Shown: positions 1 to 5,598 of the stretch, piece by piece
How the letters are laid out: every line of letters begins with the position of its first letter
Numbering within the stretch: position 1 is the stretch's first letter
DNA from: CAZXIY01 sp964640935
GTDB lineage: Archaea; Thermoplasmatota; Thermoplasmata; Methanomassiliicoccales; Methanomethylophilaceae
Length of the DNA: 12,576 bases
Direction of reading: 5' to 3'
Assembly: GCA_964640935.1 (NCBI GenBank)
Contig: CAZXIY010000036.1
Coordinates: forward strand, 1-12,576
Made by a program: the position numbers and the translations under genes
Notes under the pieces: model-generated
What the model was told of the DNA's origin: nothing
The model's database searches: none
The model's input: only the letters and a program-made list of their open reading frames with translations

Positions 1-59
1 TCCTCGGAGCGATGGACGGGTTGTTCTACGGGAACTCTGATCCAATCAATTACAATTGA
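1..59 (+). CDS. Possible 3' end of an upstream gene (partial)
   Basis: Reading from base 3, the frame is open and ends at TGA (57-59), giving a tail that finishes ...YGNSDPINYN. Codon choice (GAC, GGG, TTC, TAC, AAC, ATC) resembles the confident genes of the window better than the other two plus frames. Only about 18 residues are visible, so the product cannot be recognised. If real, the gap to the next gene (start at 155) is 95 bases and contains a tandem palindrome. Without sequence to the left this is only a plausible reading. Confidence 0.3.
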   Translation, partial: LGAMDGLFYGNSDPINYN

Positions 60-78
60 AAATAAATATCACGAAAAT

Positions 79-124
79 GTACAACTCAGTTATACGAAAA
101 CGTATAACTCAGTTACACGAAAAC
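79..124 (+). repeat. Two tandem 23-bp repeats, each with a palindrome (candidate operator)
   Basis: Two direct copies of 23 bases (79-101 and 102-124) differ at two positions. Each contains a hyphenated palindrome, GTACAACTCAGTTATAC (79-95) and GTATAACTCAGTTACAC (102-118), i.e. GTnTAAC-like arms around TCA. A partial third unit (GTTATAG, 125-131) follows, and CACGAAAAT (70-78) before copy 1 resembles the repeat end. Centre-to-centre spacing of 23 bases is about two helical turns, as expected of a cooperative repressor site. The repeats lie between an AT-rich TATA-like stretch near 58-69 and the preferred ATPase start at 155. A regulatory role is inference. Confidence 0.55.
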
Positions 125-154
125 GTTATAGTCTGCAACACCTTTATTCGGCTG

Positions 155-1423
155 ATGACAACGCTGACGCCGAAAGGCTATAGAAAAAGATTGATCGACA
201 GCACGATCGACGAGTATCTCAAAGCATTCGGAGCTGTCAGCATTCGCGGCCCTAAATATTGCGGAAAGACCTGGACCTCCAGGAACCATGCAAAAAGCGA
301 AACATGTCTCCAATCAGCCGAAACGAGAAAACTGCTGGAGCTATACAGGACAGATCCGACTTTGATACTTTCAGGTGAAGAACCCCATCTGATTGATGAG
401 TGGCAGGATATCCCTGCGATATGGGGGGCAGTAAGAACGGACGTAGATGAAAACCCTGGAAAGGGGAAGTATATCCTGTGCGGGTCCTCGATCCCTCCGA
501 AGGAGGGCAGGATGCACACAGGCGTGGGTAGGATAGGAGATATCAACCTGCGTACGATGTCACTTTTCGAATCAGGGGATTCTGACGGCTCGGTCTCTCT
601 TTCTGGGATCATCTCTGAGAGAAAAATCCCAGTCGAGATTAATAAAACAGACCTTAGAAGCCTGATAGATCTCACCGTACGCGGAGGATGGCCGGACCTT
701 ATAGGCATCGATATCCGCAGCGCGATCATACGTAACAGAGAATATGTGGTGAAAAGTCTGGAAGAAGATATTCCCAGACTCACCGATTCGTCCCTCGATC
801 TGCTGAAGCTGAAAATGTATTTCAGGTCGTTAGCTCGCAACGAAAGCACTGTCGTCAGTGATAAACAGATCATAAGAGACATGGTCGAGAACGATGAAGA
901 GTCCATATCTCCGTTGACATTGGCTAAATATCGCGAATTGATCGACCGCATATTCCTTACAGCGGATCAGCCTGCCTTCAGTTGCAATCTGCGTTCGTCG
1001 GTACGTGTCGGCAAAGCTCCGAAGAGACATCTCGTAGATCCGTCTTTGTCCATCGCTGCAATGGGGTTGACACCGGAGATGCTCATGAGGGACCTGAGAA
1101 CATACGAATTCCTTTTTGAGGCCATGTGCGAAAGGGACCTTCAGATTTACGCCAGGGTCAATGATGGGAGATTATTCCATTACAGGGACGAGAACGGAAA
1201 AGAGATAGATGCCGTGATTGAGATGCCTGACGGCAAATGGGGGGCGTTCGAGATAAAGCTCGGATCGGAGGAGATCGACAAAGCATCTGCAAAATTACTG
1301 AAAATAGCGGATTCGTTCGAAAAGAGACCCGATATCCTCGGTGTGATCAGCGGACTGGCCGGGGGGAGTTATATGAGATCTGATGGCGTAATGGTGATAC
1401 CGATCACGTCGCTGAGAGATTGA
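155..1423 (+). CDS. AAA+ ATPase with DUF4143-like C-terminal domain
   Basis: The predicted protein is a 422-residue P-loop ATPase of the large, poorly understood ATP-binding/DUF4143 family common in archaea and anaerobic bacteria. Walker A is GPKYCGKT (residues 32-39) and Walker B is LIDEWQ (79-84). ILCGSS (107-112) occupies the sensor-like position. The C-terminal part has a PD-(D/E)xK-like signature, E350-I-D352 followed by E366-I-K368, so a nuclease-type fold with intact acidic and lysine residues is plausible. The frame is open to an earlier ATG at 56. I prefer the ATG at 155, because family members begin close to a K-R-x-(I/L)-D segment and because the earlier start would translate the tandem palindromes at 79-124. 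No clear Shine-Dalgarno precedes 155. It stands alone on its strand; the next plus gene is 350 bases away. The cellular role is unknown. Suggestions for the family include mobile-element or toxin-like functions, none visible here. Confidence 0.85.
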   Translation: MTTLTPKGYRKRLIDSTIDEYLKAFGAVSIRGPKYCGKTWTSRNHAKSETCLQSAETRKLLELYRTDPTLILSGEEPHLIDEWQDIPAIWGAVRTDVDENPGKGKYILCGSSIPPKEGRMHTGVGRIGDINLRTMSLFESGDSDGSVSLSGIISERKIPVEINKTDLRSLIDLTVRGGWPDLIGIDIRSAIIRNREYVVKSLEEDIPRLTDSSLDLLKLKMYFRSLARNESTVVSDKQIIRDMVENDEESISPLTLAKYRELIDRIFLTADQPAFSCNLRSSVRVGKAPKRHLVDPSLSIAAMGLTPEMLMRDLRTYEFLFEAMCERDLQIYARVNDGRLFHYRDENGKEIDAVIEMPDGKWGAFEIKLGSEEIDKASAKLLKIADSFEKRPDILGVISGLAGGSYMRSDGVMVIPITSLRD

Positions 1424-1772
1424 TCCGTACTGCAAGGCATCTGTTGAAACTGTCGTTCGTATTACAGACTGACAGTCGCACCCGATTCTATTATCGGCAG
1501 AGATCCTGATGATGATCATACTGGACCGCCAGGACAGATACACCGATCACAAAAGCGGCTGTGATACAAATCCTATCTGAAAATCATCATGATAATGATA
1601 AAATGATTGACACCGATATCGTTGATGAACATACACGAACAGGGCAGAAGGACGAAGACAGCGTTGGATATCGCTGCGGACCGTGCTCCCGTCGGATGTC
1701 AAAAGGATGCATCCGACGTTCGAATGGATAAACCCGTTATTATAGTCATAAAAGTCCTAAAGAGGCGATAAT
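1424..1772. other. Intergenic region with small inverted repeats, no gene seen
   Basis: These 349 bases separate the first ATPase from the acetyltransferase gene. No frame looks coding. Just after the ATPase stop are two modest inverted repeats: ACTGTC (1449-1454) with GACAGT (1471-1476), and CCGAT (1482-1486) with ATCGG (1493-1497). Either could fold in the 3' end of the mRNA. A stronger hairpin lies at 1690-1718 and is listed separately. A TATA-like TTATTATAG (1737-1745) is close to the next start. If used, it would give a leaderless or nearly leaderless mRNA, which conflicts with the GAGG ribosome site at 1762-1765, so a promoter further upstream is also possible. Confidence 0.5.
1690..1718 (+). 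repeat. Perfect 9-bp inverted repeat upstream of acetyltransferase gene
   Basis: CGTCGGATG (1690-1698) is exactly complementary to CATCCGACG (1710-1718), with an 11-base spacer. It lies 55-83 bases before the ATG at 1773. It could be an RNA hairpin in a 5' leader or a DNA-binding palindrome. There is no T-run after it, so it does not look like a terminator. The function is not known. Confidence 0.5.
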
Positions 1773-2405
1773 ATGCGTACCGAAATCGATCCGATGAAGA
1801 CGTCCAGAGCTCAGAGCTATTCCTACTTCATAGATGCCCCTCAACCGACGGTCACCATCATGAGGACGTTGGATGTCACCAAGATCGTAAGATACAGCAA
1901 AAAGAGCGGGCGCAGGCTGAACATGCTGATGTGCTACTGCCTCGGAAAGGCCGCATCGGAGATACCGGAATTCATGACCATGATCGTACACAAGAAGATG
2001 TACAGGTACGACAAACTTGGGATCAGCATGACGGTGAAGAACGACAATGGCGTGATCGACTACTGCGACATCCCGTTCTTCGACGATCTCGACGAATTCC
2101 AAAGATCATATGTCGATACGACGGCTGAGGCGGCCCGCAGATGCAGCAGCATTCAGAGCGATGATATGGCGTTGATCGGCGTCTCCGCCCTCGTAAAATA
2201 CGAGATAGACGGCATCGTCAATATGTACTCGGGGATCTTCGACAATCCGTTCGCCGCGTGGGGAAAATACACCTCGCATTTGTTCGGGAAACAACTTAAG
2301 ATCTCGCTCACATTCCACCACGTCCAGATGGACGGGGAGCATGCCTGCAGATTCCTGGATGCTCTGCAGAGGCAGCTGAACGAGGTTCCCGGATCCAACA
2401 GATGA
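1773..2405 (+). CDS. Chloramphenicol acetyltransferase-like (CAT family) protein
   Basis: This 210-residue protein is close to the usual CAT length of about 215-220. Near the C-terminus it has FHHVQMDGEH, matching the CAT active-site motif HHxxxDG. H183 would be the catalytic base that deprotonates the acceptor hydroxyl for acetyl transfer from acetyl-CoA, and D187 corresponds to the conserved structural aspartate four residues on. The preceding W-x-x-x-x-Y stretch with GKY (residues 164-166) is also typical. CATs are soluble cytoplasmic trimers. A ribosome site GAGG (1762-1765) sits 7 bases before the ATG. A second in-frame ATG at 1794 is less well placed. The gene converges on the minus-strand ATPase with only 17 bases between stops. 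Chromosomal archaeal CAT-like enzymes are not known to confer drug resistance; the true acceptor is unknown and nothing nearby indicates a resistance cassette. Confidence 0.85.
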   Translation: MRTEIDPMKTSRAQSYSYFIDAPQPTVTIMRTLDVTKIVRYSKKSGRRLNMLMCYCLGKAASEIPEFMTMIVHKKMYRYDKLGISMTVKNDNGVIDYCDIPFFDDLDEFQRSYVDTTAEAARRCSSIQSDDMALIGVSALVKYEIDGIVNMYSGIFDNPFAAWGKYTSHLFGKQLKISLTFHHVQMDGEHACRFLDALQRQLNEVPGSNR

Positions 2406-2422
2406 TGTATCACCGAACCGTA

Positions 2423-3628
2423 TCATATCTGAGTTGATTCGAGAAGCCATTCCGTGACCGATTGGATCGTTATGCCGCTCTCATCGTAATGCTTCACTAC
2501 GGGGTCGAGCGTCAATACTGTCTTCGGAAAACTATCGTTCAGTGATTTCAGAACGCTCAATTCTCTTTTTGCCGCAGATTCGTCGGTCATTGACAGACAC
2601 ACCTGATAGTATTGCTTGCCACCGGTTGCTGGATATACGACGAAATCGATCTCCTTTGCATTGTATTTTCCTATCTGGACCGCGTTCCCGCGCCTTATCA
2701 GCTCAAGGTACACGATATTCTCCAGTATGCGGCCGGCATCCTTCTGTGTGAAACCGACGGCCATGCTCCTCAGCCCCGGATCTATCGCATAATACTTCGG
2801 CGAAGGACTCAAAGCAGAAGATACGATGTCGTATCTGTCGGCGCGGTAGACCAGGAACGCCTCTCTCATGAGATTCATGTATCTGTCTATGAGATCCCTG
2901 CTGGCTCCGAGACCGTCGACGATATTGTTCATGGACAGCGGGTTGCCGATATTCTCCATAAGGTATCTCATCAAACGATCGAGTTCTTCGGCGTTACGCA
3001 GTTGCCCGCGGGAAGCGATATCCCATTTCACTACCGAAGCATACAGGTCGCGTAACATGATCTTGATGGATTCGTCATCCATGGACGGATCTATGGCGGG
3101 GAAGCCGCCGTAAGCCATGTAGCGACGTATCGCGGTCTGTTCATCCACCTCGCTGCCGTAAAGCTCCTTCCATTCGGCGAATGACAGAGGCAGCATCTCT
3201 ATGCTGACGTATCTGCCCGTGAGATAGGTGGACAGCTCCGAAGAGAGAAGATGGGCGTTGCTTCCGGTGATGTATACGTCCGCCTCGGTTCCGGATGCCA
3301 GAGAGTTCACTAAACGCTCCCATCCGTCGGCTCTCTGGACCTCGTCCAGGAACACATATGTTCCCTCGCCCTTTCCGACCATGGGGAACAAAACAGACGC
3401 AAGATCGTCGCCTGTTCTGATGCCAAAATATTCGGGGTCCTCTAAATTGACGCATATTATCTTTTTATCGGGCACCCCGCCCTTCTTCAGGATATCCATG
3501 AATTGCCTCATCAGTGTTGATTTACCGCAACGGCGTACACCGGTCACAACCTTGACGATGTCGTTCTTGTCGCGAAAAGCAGAAAGCTTCGACAGATAAC
3601 CTCTCCGCATGACAAATTTCTTTGGCAT
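2423..3628 (-). CDS. AAA+ ATPase with DUF4143-type C-terminal domain (degenerate nuclease motif)
   Basis: The protein is a 401-residue ATPase of the AAA_14/DUF4143 type. Walker A is GVRRCGKST (residues 30-38) and Walker B is YVFLDEVQ (91-98, with D95-E96). ITGSNAHLL follows as the sensor-1 region. The middle part resembles the winged-helix/DUF4143 linker. The C-terminal part has E326-I-D328 but Q342-V-C344 where an active PD-(D/E)xK nuclease would have E-x-K, so nuclease chemistry is unlikely. It differs clearly from the other ATPase in the window (GPKYCGKT, intact E-x-K) and belongs to a different branch. No Shine-Dalgarno precedes the ATG at 3628; a leaderless mRNA from the AT-rich upstream region is plausible. 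The upstream region carries inverted repeats that could be its operator. An alternative start is the ATG seven codons in (3610). The cellular function is unknown. Confidence 0.9.
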   Translation of the reverse strand: MPKKFVMRRGYLSKLSAFRDKNDIVKVVTGVRRCGKSTLMRQFMDILKKGGVPDKKIICVNLEDPEYFGIRTGDDLASVLFPMVGKGEGTYVFLDEVQRADGWERLVNSLASGTEADVYITGSNAHLLSSELSTYLTGRYVSIEMLPLSFAEWKELYGSEVDEQTAIRRYMAYGGFPAIDPSMDDESIKIMLRDLYASVVKWDIASRGQLRNAEELDRLMRYLMENIGNPLSMNNIVDGLGASRDLIDRYMNLMREAFLVYRADRYDIVSSALSPSPKYYAIDPGLRSMAVGFTQKDAGRILENIVYLELIRRGNAVQIGKYNAKEIDFVVYPATGGKQYYQVCLSMTDESAAKRELSVLKSLNDSFPKTVLTLDPVVKHYDESGITIQSVTEWLLESTQI

Positions 3629-3655
3629 AGACTACAATATGCATAATGTTGATTT

Positions 3656-3720
3656 AAATTTATGTTATAAACTAACTTTCAAAGATGATTACACTATAAT
3701 TTATTCTATAACATAAATTT
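3656..3720. repeat. Perfect 14-bp inverted repeat in ATPase promoter
   Basis: AAATTTATGTTATA (3656-3669) is exactly complementary to TATAACATAAATTT (3707-3720), with 37 bases between the arms. On the minus strand the proximal arm reads TATAACATAAATTT and overlaps the best TATA-box candidate for the gene starting at 3628. A bound protein could therefore block transcription, possibly with looping. Use as an operator is inferred from position only. Confidence 0.55.
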
Positions 3721-3746
3721 TTGATAGAATCGTCTGAATTCTATTT

Positions 3747-3761
3747 TATAACCTAATTATT
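3747..3761 (+). promoter_or_regulatory. TATAAC-N3-ATTATT element
   Basis: TATAAC-CTA-ATTATT (3747-3761) has the same half-site order and spacing as the TATAAC-TCA-GTTAyA palindromes upstream of the first ATPase gene. It lies about 120 bases upstream of the second ATPase start. It may be an additional, weaker binding site for the same regulator. It is AT-rich, so chance similarity is possible. Confidence 0.35.
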
Positions 3762-3804
3762 AATGCGTGCGGATACGCTTCAATAATTCTGTGCCCGCGA
3801 GAGA

Positions 3805-3824
3805 ATGTCCGATAAATCGAACAT
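3805..3824. promoter_or_regulatory. 20-bp near-perfect palindrome, candidate operator
   Basis: ATGTCCGATAAATCGAACAT has 9-base arms around an AA centre, with a single mismatched pair. It ends 29 bases before the TATA-like TTTATAG (3854-3860) of the downstream hydrolase gene. This is a position typical for archaeal activators or distal repressor sites. No regulator gene is adjacent. Confidence 0.4.
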
Positions 3825-3851
3825 CAGAAAAGAAAATTCCTGTGAACAATC

Positions 3852-3860
3852 GCTTTATAG
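3852..3860 (+). promoter_or_regulatory. Putative TATA box for isochorismatase-family gene
   Basis: GCTTTATAG is a fair match to the archaeal TATA box. Transcription would begin near 3880, leaving a leader of about 40 bases before the ATG at 3921. The only ribosome-site candidate in that leader is a weak GGAAG just before the start. Confidence 0.35.
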
Positions 3861-3920
3861 GACACTAGATCCTGTAACAAATAAGAACGAACAGACCATT
3901 TCTATCAAACGGAAGATATC

Positions 3921-4433
3921 ATGCAAGAGAAAGCGTTGGTCGTGATCGACATCCAGAACGACATCACGAAGAATTACAAGGATGTCGTAGGCAACATCAA
4001 CAAGGCGATCGACTGGGCGGTGAAGAACGAGATTGCCGTCGTCTACATCAGGCACGAGAATCTTTCAGATGGAACAAGAACGTTCAAGCACGGTACGCCA
4101 GGGGCGGAATTCGCTCCAGAAATGAAGATTGCATCTGACAACATCTTCACGAAATACAAAGGGAACGCTCTGACCAGTGAAGGTTTTTCGGATTTCATTG
4201 ACAAGAACGGGATATGCGATTTCTACATAGCGGGAGCGGACGCCGTCGCATGCGTCAAATCCACCTGCTACAACATGCGTAAAGCGAATTACAGCGTGAA
4301 TGTGCTTTCTGACTGCGTCACGAGTTACGACAAGACTAAGATTGCAGAAATGTTACAGTACTACGAGAGCAAAGGATGCAGGATCATCACCCTGAATGAT
4401 CTTCATAAAAACGTACTGCGATCGAATGTCTGA
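3921..4433 (+). CDS. Isochorismatase-family cysteine hydrolase
   Basis: The 170-residue protein matches the isochorismatase-like/nicotinamidase superfamily in length and motifs. ALVVIDIQND gives catalytic D10, FTKYKGNAL gives K78, and AGADAVACVKST gives nucleophile C111, so the full Asp-Lys-Cys triad is present. The following segment ending SDCVTS is the usual strand after the nucleophile, and SGT-like cis-peptide context precedes C111 as GADAVA. Members hydrolyse amides or vinyl ethers (nicotinamide, isochorismate, N-carbamoyl compounds). The substrate cannot be told from sequence. The family's usual metal-site histidines of nicotinamidases are not evident, so a nicotinamidase is less likely. 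The enzyme is cytoplasmic, with no signal peptide. A UspA-like gene follows on the same strand after about 35 bases and may be co-transcribed. Confidence 0.88.
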   Translation: MQEKALVVIDIQNDITKNYKDVVGNINKAIDWAVKNEIAVVYIRHENLSDGTRTFKHGTPGAEFAPEMKIASDNIFTKYKGNALTSEGFSDFIDKNGICDFYIAGADAVACVKSTCYNMRKANYSVNVLSDCVTSYDKTKIAEMLQYYESKGCRIITLNDLHKNVLRSNV

Positions 4434-4469
4434 TAAAAAGTAAATAATCATGCATTATACAAGGTGACG

Positions 4470-4859
4470 ATGACATCGTTGGTAGCCTACGACGGAATGG
4501 AGCATACTGAGAAAGCTCTCGAATATGCGATACAGCACTCGAAGGTCTACAAAGAGCACCTGTATATCCTATCCATGATAACGTCCAAGGACAAACTGGA
4601 CGTTGAAGTGGAAATGGAAAAGGTGAATGCCTATATGGAAGGAGCACTGAAGAAGGCAAAGTCCGAGGGGGCCGATGCCCAAGTGGTCCTGGAATCCGGA
4701 ACGCCCGCGAAAGGAATTCTGGATGCTGCCGAAAGGTTCGGAGCGGATACCATCATCGTGGGCCGTTCCGACAAGAGCCTTTTCGACAGGGCCCTTGTCG
4801 GCAGCGTATCCGATCAAGTGATACGCAGTGCGAAATGCGTCGTCATCGTCGTTCAGTGA
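4470..4859 (+). CDS. UspA-family universal stress protein (small, single domain)
   Basis: This single-domain Usp has 129 residues from the ATG at 4470, or 131 from a GTG at 4464. The N-terminal SLVAYDGMEHTEKAL matches the first strand and ATP-contacting Asp of the family. VLESGTPAKGILDAA matches the (V/I)xxGxPxxxI region. The nucleotide loop reads G98-x2-D101-x9-G111-S112, so the middle glycine of the usual G-x2-G-x9-G-(S/T) signature is Asp. ATP binding is therefore uncertain. An AGGTGA ribosome site (4462-4467) is very close to the ATG and overlaps the GTG. A TATA-like TAAATAAT (4441-4448) would support a leaderless start at 4470. Usp proteins are cytoplasmic dimers linked to stress survival. 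The 3' end overlaps the convergent NuoB-like gene by 7 bases. Confidence 0.88.
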   Translation: MTSLVAYDGMEHTEKALEYAIQHSKVYKEHLYILSMITSKDKLDVEVEMEKVNAYMEGALKKAKSEGADAQVVLESGTPAKGILDAAERFGADTIIVGRSDKSLFDRALVGSVSDQVIRSAKCVVIVVQ

Positions 4860-5590
4860 CGTAGCCCGAAGGCGTCTATCAGCGAGACAACCAGCCTTCC
4901 GGGCGACGGCGGGCAGCCGACTATGTAGATATCAGCAGGCAGCGTCTCGTCTATGCCTTTGCCGACGACATCTCCTTTTACGAACAACCCGCCGGATATG
5001 GCGCATGTGCCGCATGCGACCACGATCTTTGGTTCCGGAACAGCGTCATAGGTCTTCTTCGCCGCTTCCAGCATATTCCTGGTCATCGGACCGGTAACAA
5101 GGAGCATATCGGCGTGTCTTGGCGACGCGACGAACTTGATACCGAATCTCGAGCAGTCGTAGTATTTGTTGGACATGGCGTTGATCTCGGATTCGCATGC
5201 GTTGCATGAACCGGTGTCCAGCTCTCTGATGGCTATGGAATTCCCCAATCTTTTGGCAATTTTCGGGTCGATGTGTCCCTCGATCTTCCTGTCCCTGTCC
5301 TTGGGAGTGAATACGAGATCCTCTTTCCTGAACACATAGTTGGGCGCCGGTATCGGCGTGATGTGGACGCACGAATCGTAGCAGTCCCTGCAGAACAGGC
5401 ATTTTCCAAGGTCCACGGACCATGTCTCTCCGACGGATATCGCCTTTCCGGAACATGCAGCGGCGCACTTGCCGCACATGTCGCAAACCGGGTCGGCCAT
5501 CGGCATCATGAGTCTATCATCCGACATCGCCCCATACGACTCGGTGGGCTTCATATCCGATATCATGTTCCTGACGCTTTTCTCGTACAT
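4853..5590 (-). CDS. ehrS (hyfI-like): Ferredoxin-NuoB fusion: small electron-transfer subunit of Ehr/Hyf-like complex
   Basis: This 245-residue fusion carries three predicted [4Fe-4S] clusters. The N-terminal ferredoxin domain has two CxxCxxCxxxC motifs (C36, C39, C42, C46; C64, C67, C70, C74). The C-terminal NuoB/HycG domain has SCNACE (C129, C132), GTCAISGG (C196) and GCPPSPG (C226), the four ligands of the proximal/N2 cluster. SPRHADMLLVTGPMTRNM (156-173) is typical of HycG/HyfI. In formate hydrogenlyase and Hyf the polyferredoxin (HycF/HyfH) is a separate gene; here it is fused and the C-terminal extension of HycG is absent. It is the last gene of the operon. Its GAGGTG ribosome site overlaps the stop codon of the large-subunit gene and ATG follows 4 bases later, so translation is probably coupled. 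It should pass electrons from a soluble donor to the site at the interface with the large subunit. Confidence 0.92.
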   Translation of the reverse strand: MYEKSVRNMISDMKPTESYGAMSDDRLMMPMADPVCDMCGKCAAACSGKAISVGETWSVDLGKCLFCRDCYDSCVHITPIPAPNYVFRKEDLVFTPKDRDRKIEGHIDPKIAKRLGNSIAIRELDTGSCNACESEINAMSNKYYDCSRFGIKFVASPRHADMLLVTGPMTRNMLEAAKKTYDAVPEPKIVVACGTCAISGGLFVKGDVVGKGIDETLPADIYIVGCPPSPGRLVVSLIDAFGLRH

Positions 5591-5598
5591 TCAGCACC

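Larger units (their letters stand above)
3629..3920. promoter_or_regulatory. Divergent intergenic control region
   Basis: This region lies between the minus-strand ATPase and the plus-strand isochorismatase-family gene. The ATPase side (about 3640-3765) is extremely AT-rich and holds a 14-bp inverted repeat and a TATAAC-N3-ATTATT element. The hydrolase side has a 20-bp near-palindrome (3805-3824) and a TATA-like TTTATAG (3854-3860) about 60 bases before the ATG at 3921. No open reading frame of note is present. Confidence 0.55.

Noticed and set aside
79..124. Start of a CRISPR array
   Set aside because: The two repeats are directly abutting with no spacers and each is a palindrome; better explained as an operator.
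178..951. Minus-strand open frame (257 codons) opposite the first ATPase
   Set aside because: Serine/arginine-rich shadow with no motif, while the plus strand carries Walker A and B.
1773..2405. Horizontally acquired antibiotic-resistance cassette
   Set aside because: No insertion sequence, integrase, attachment site or compositional break was seen around the CAT-like gene.
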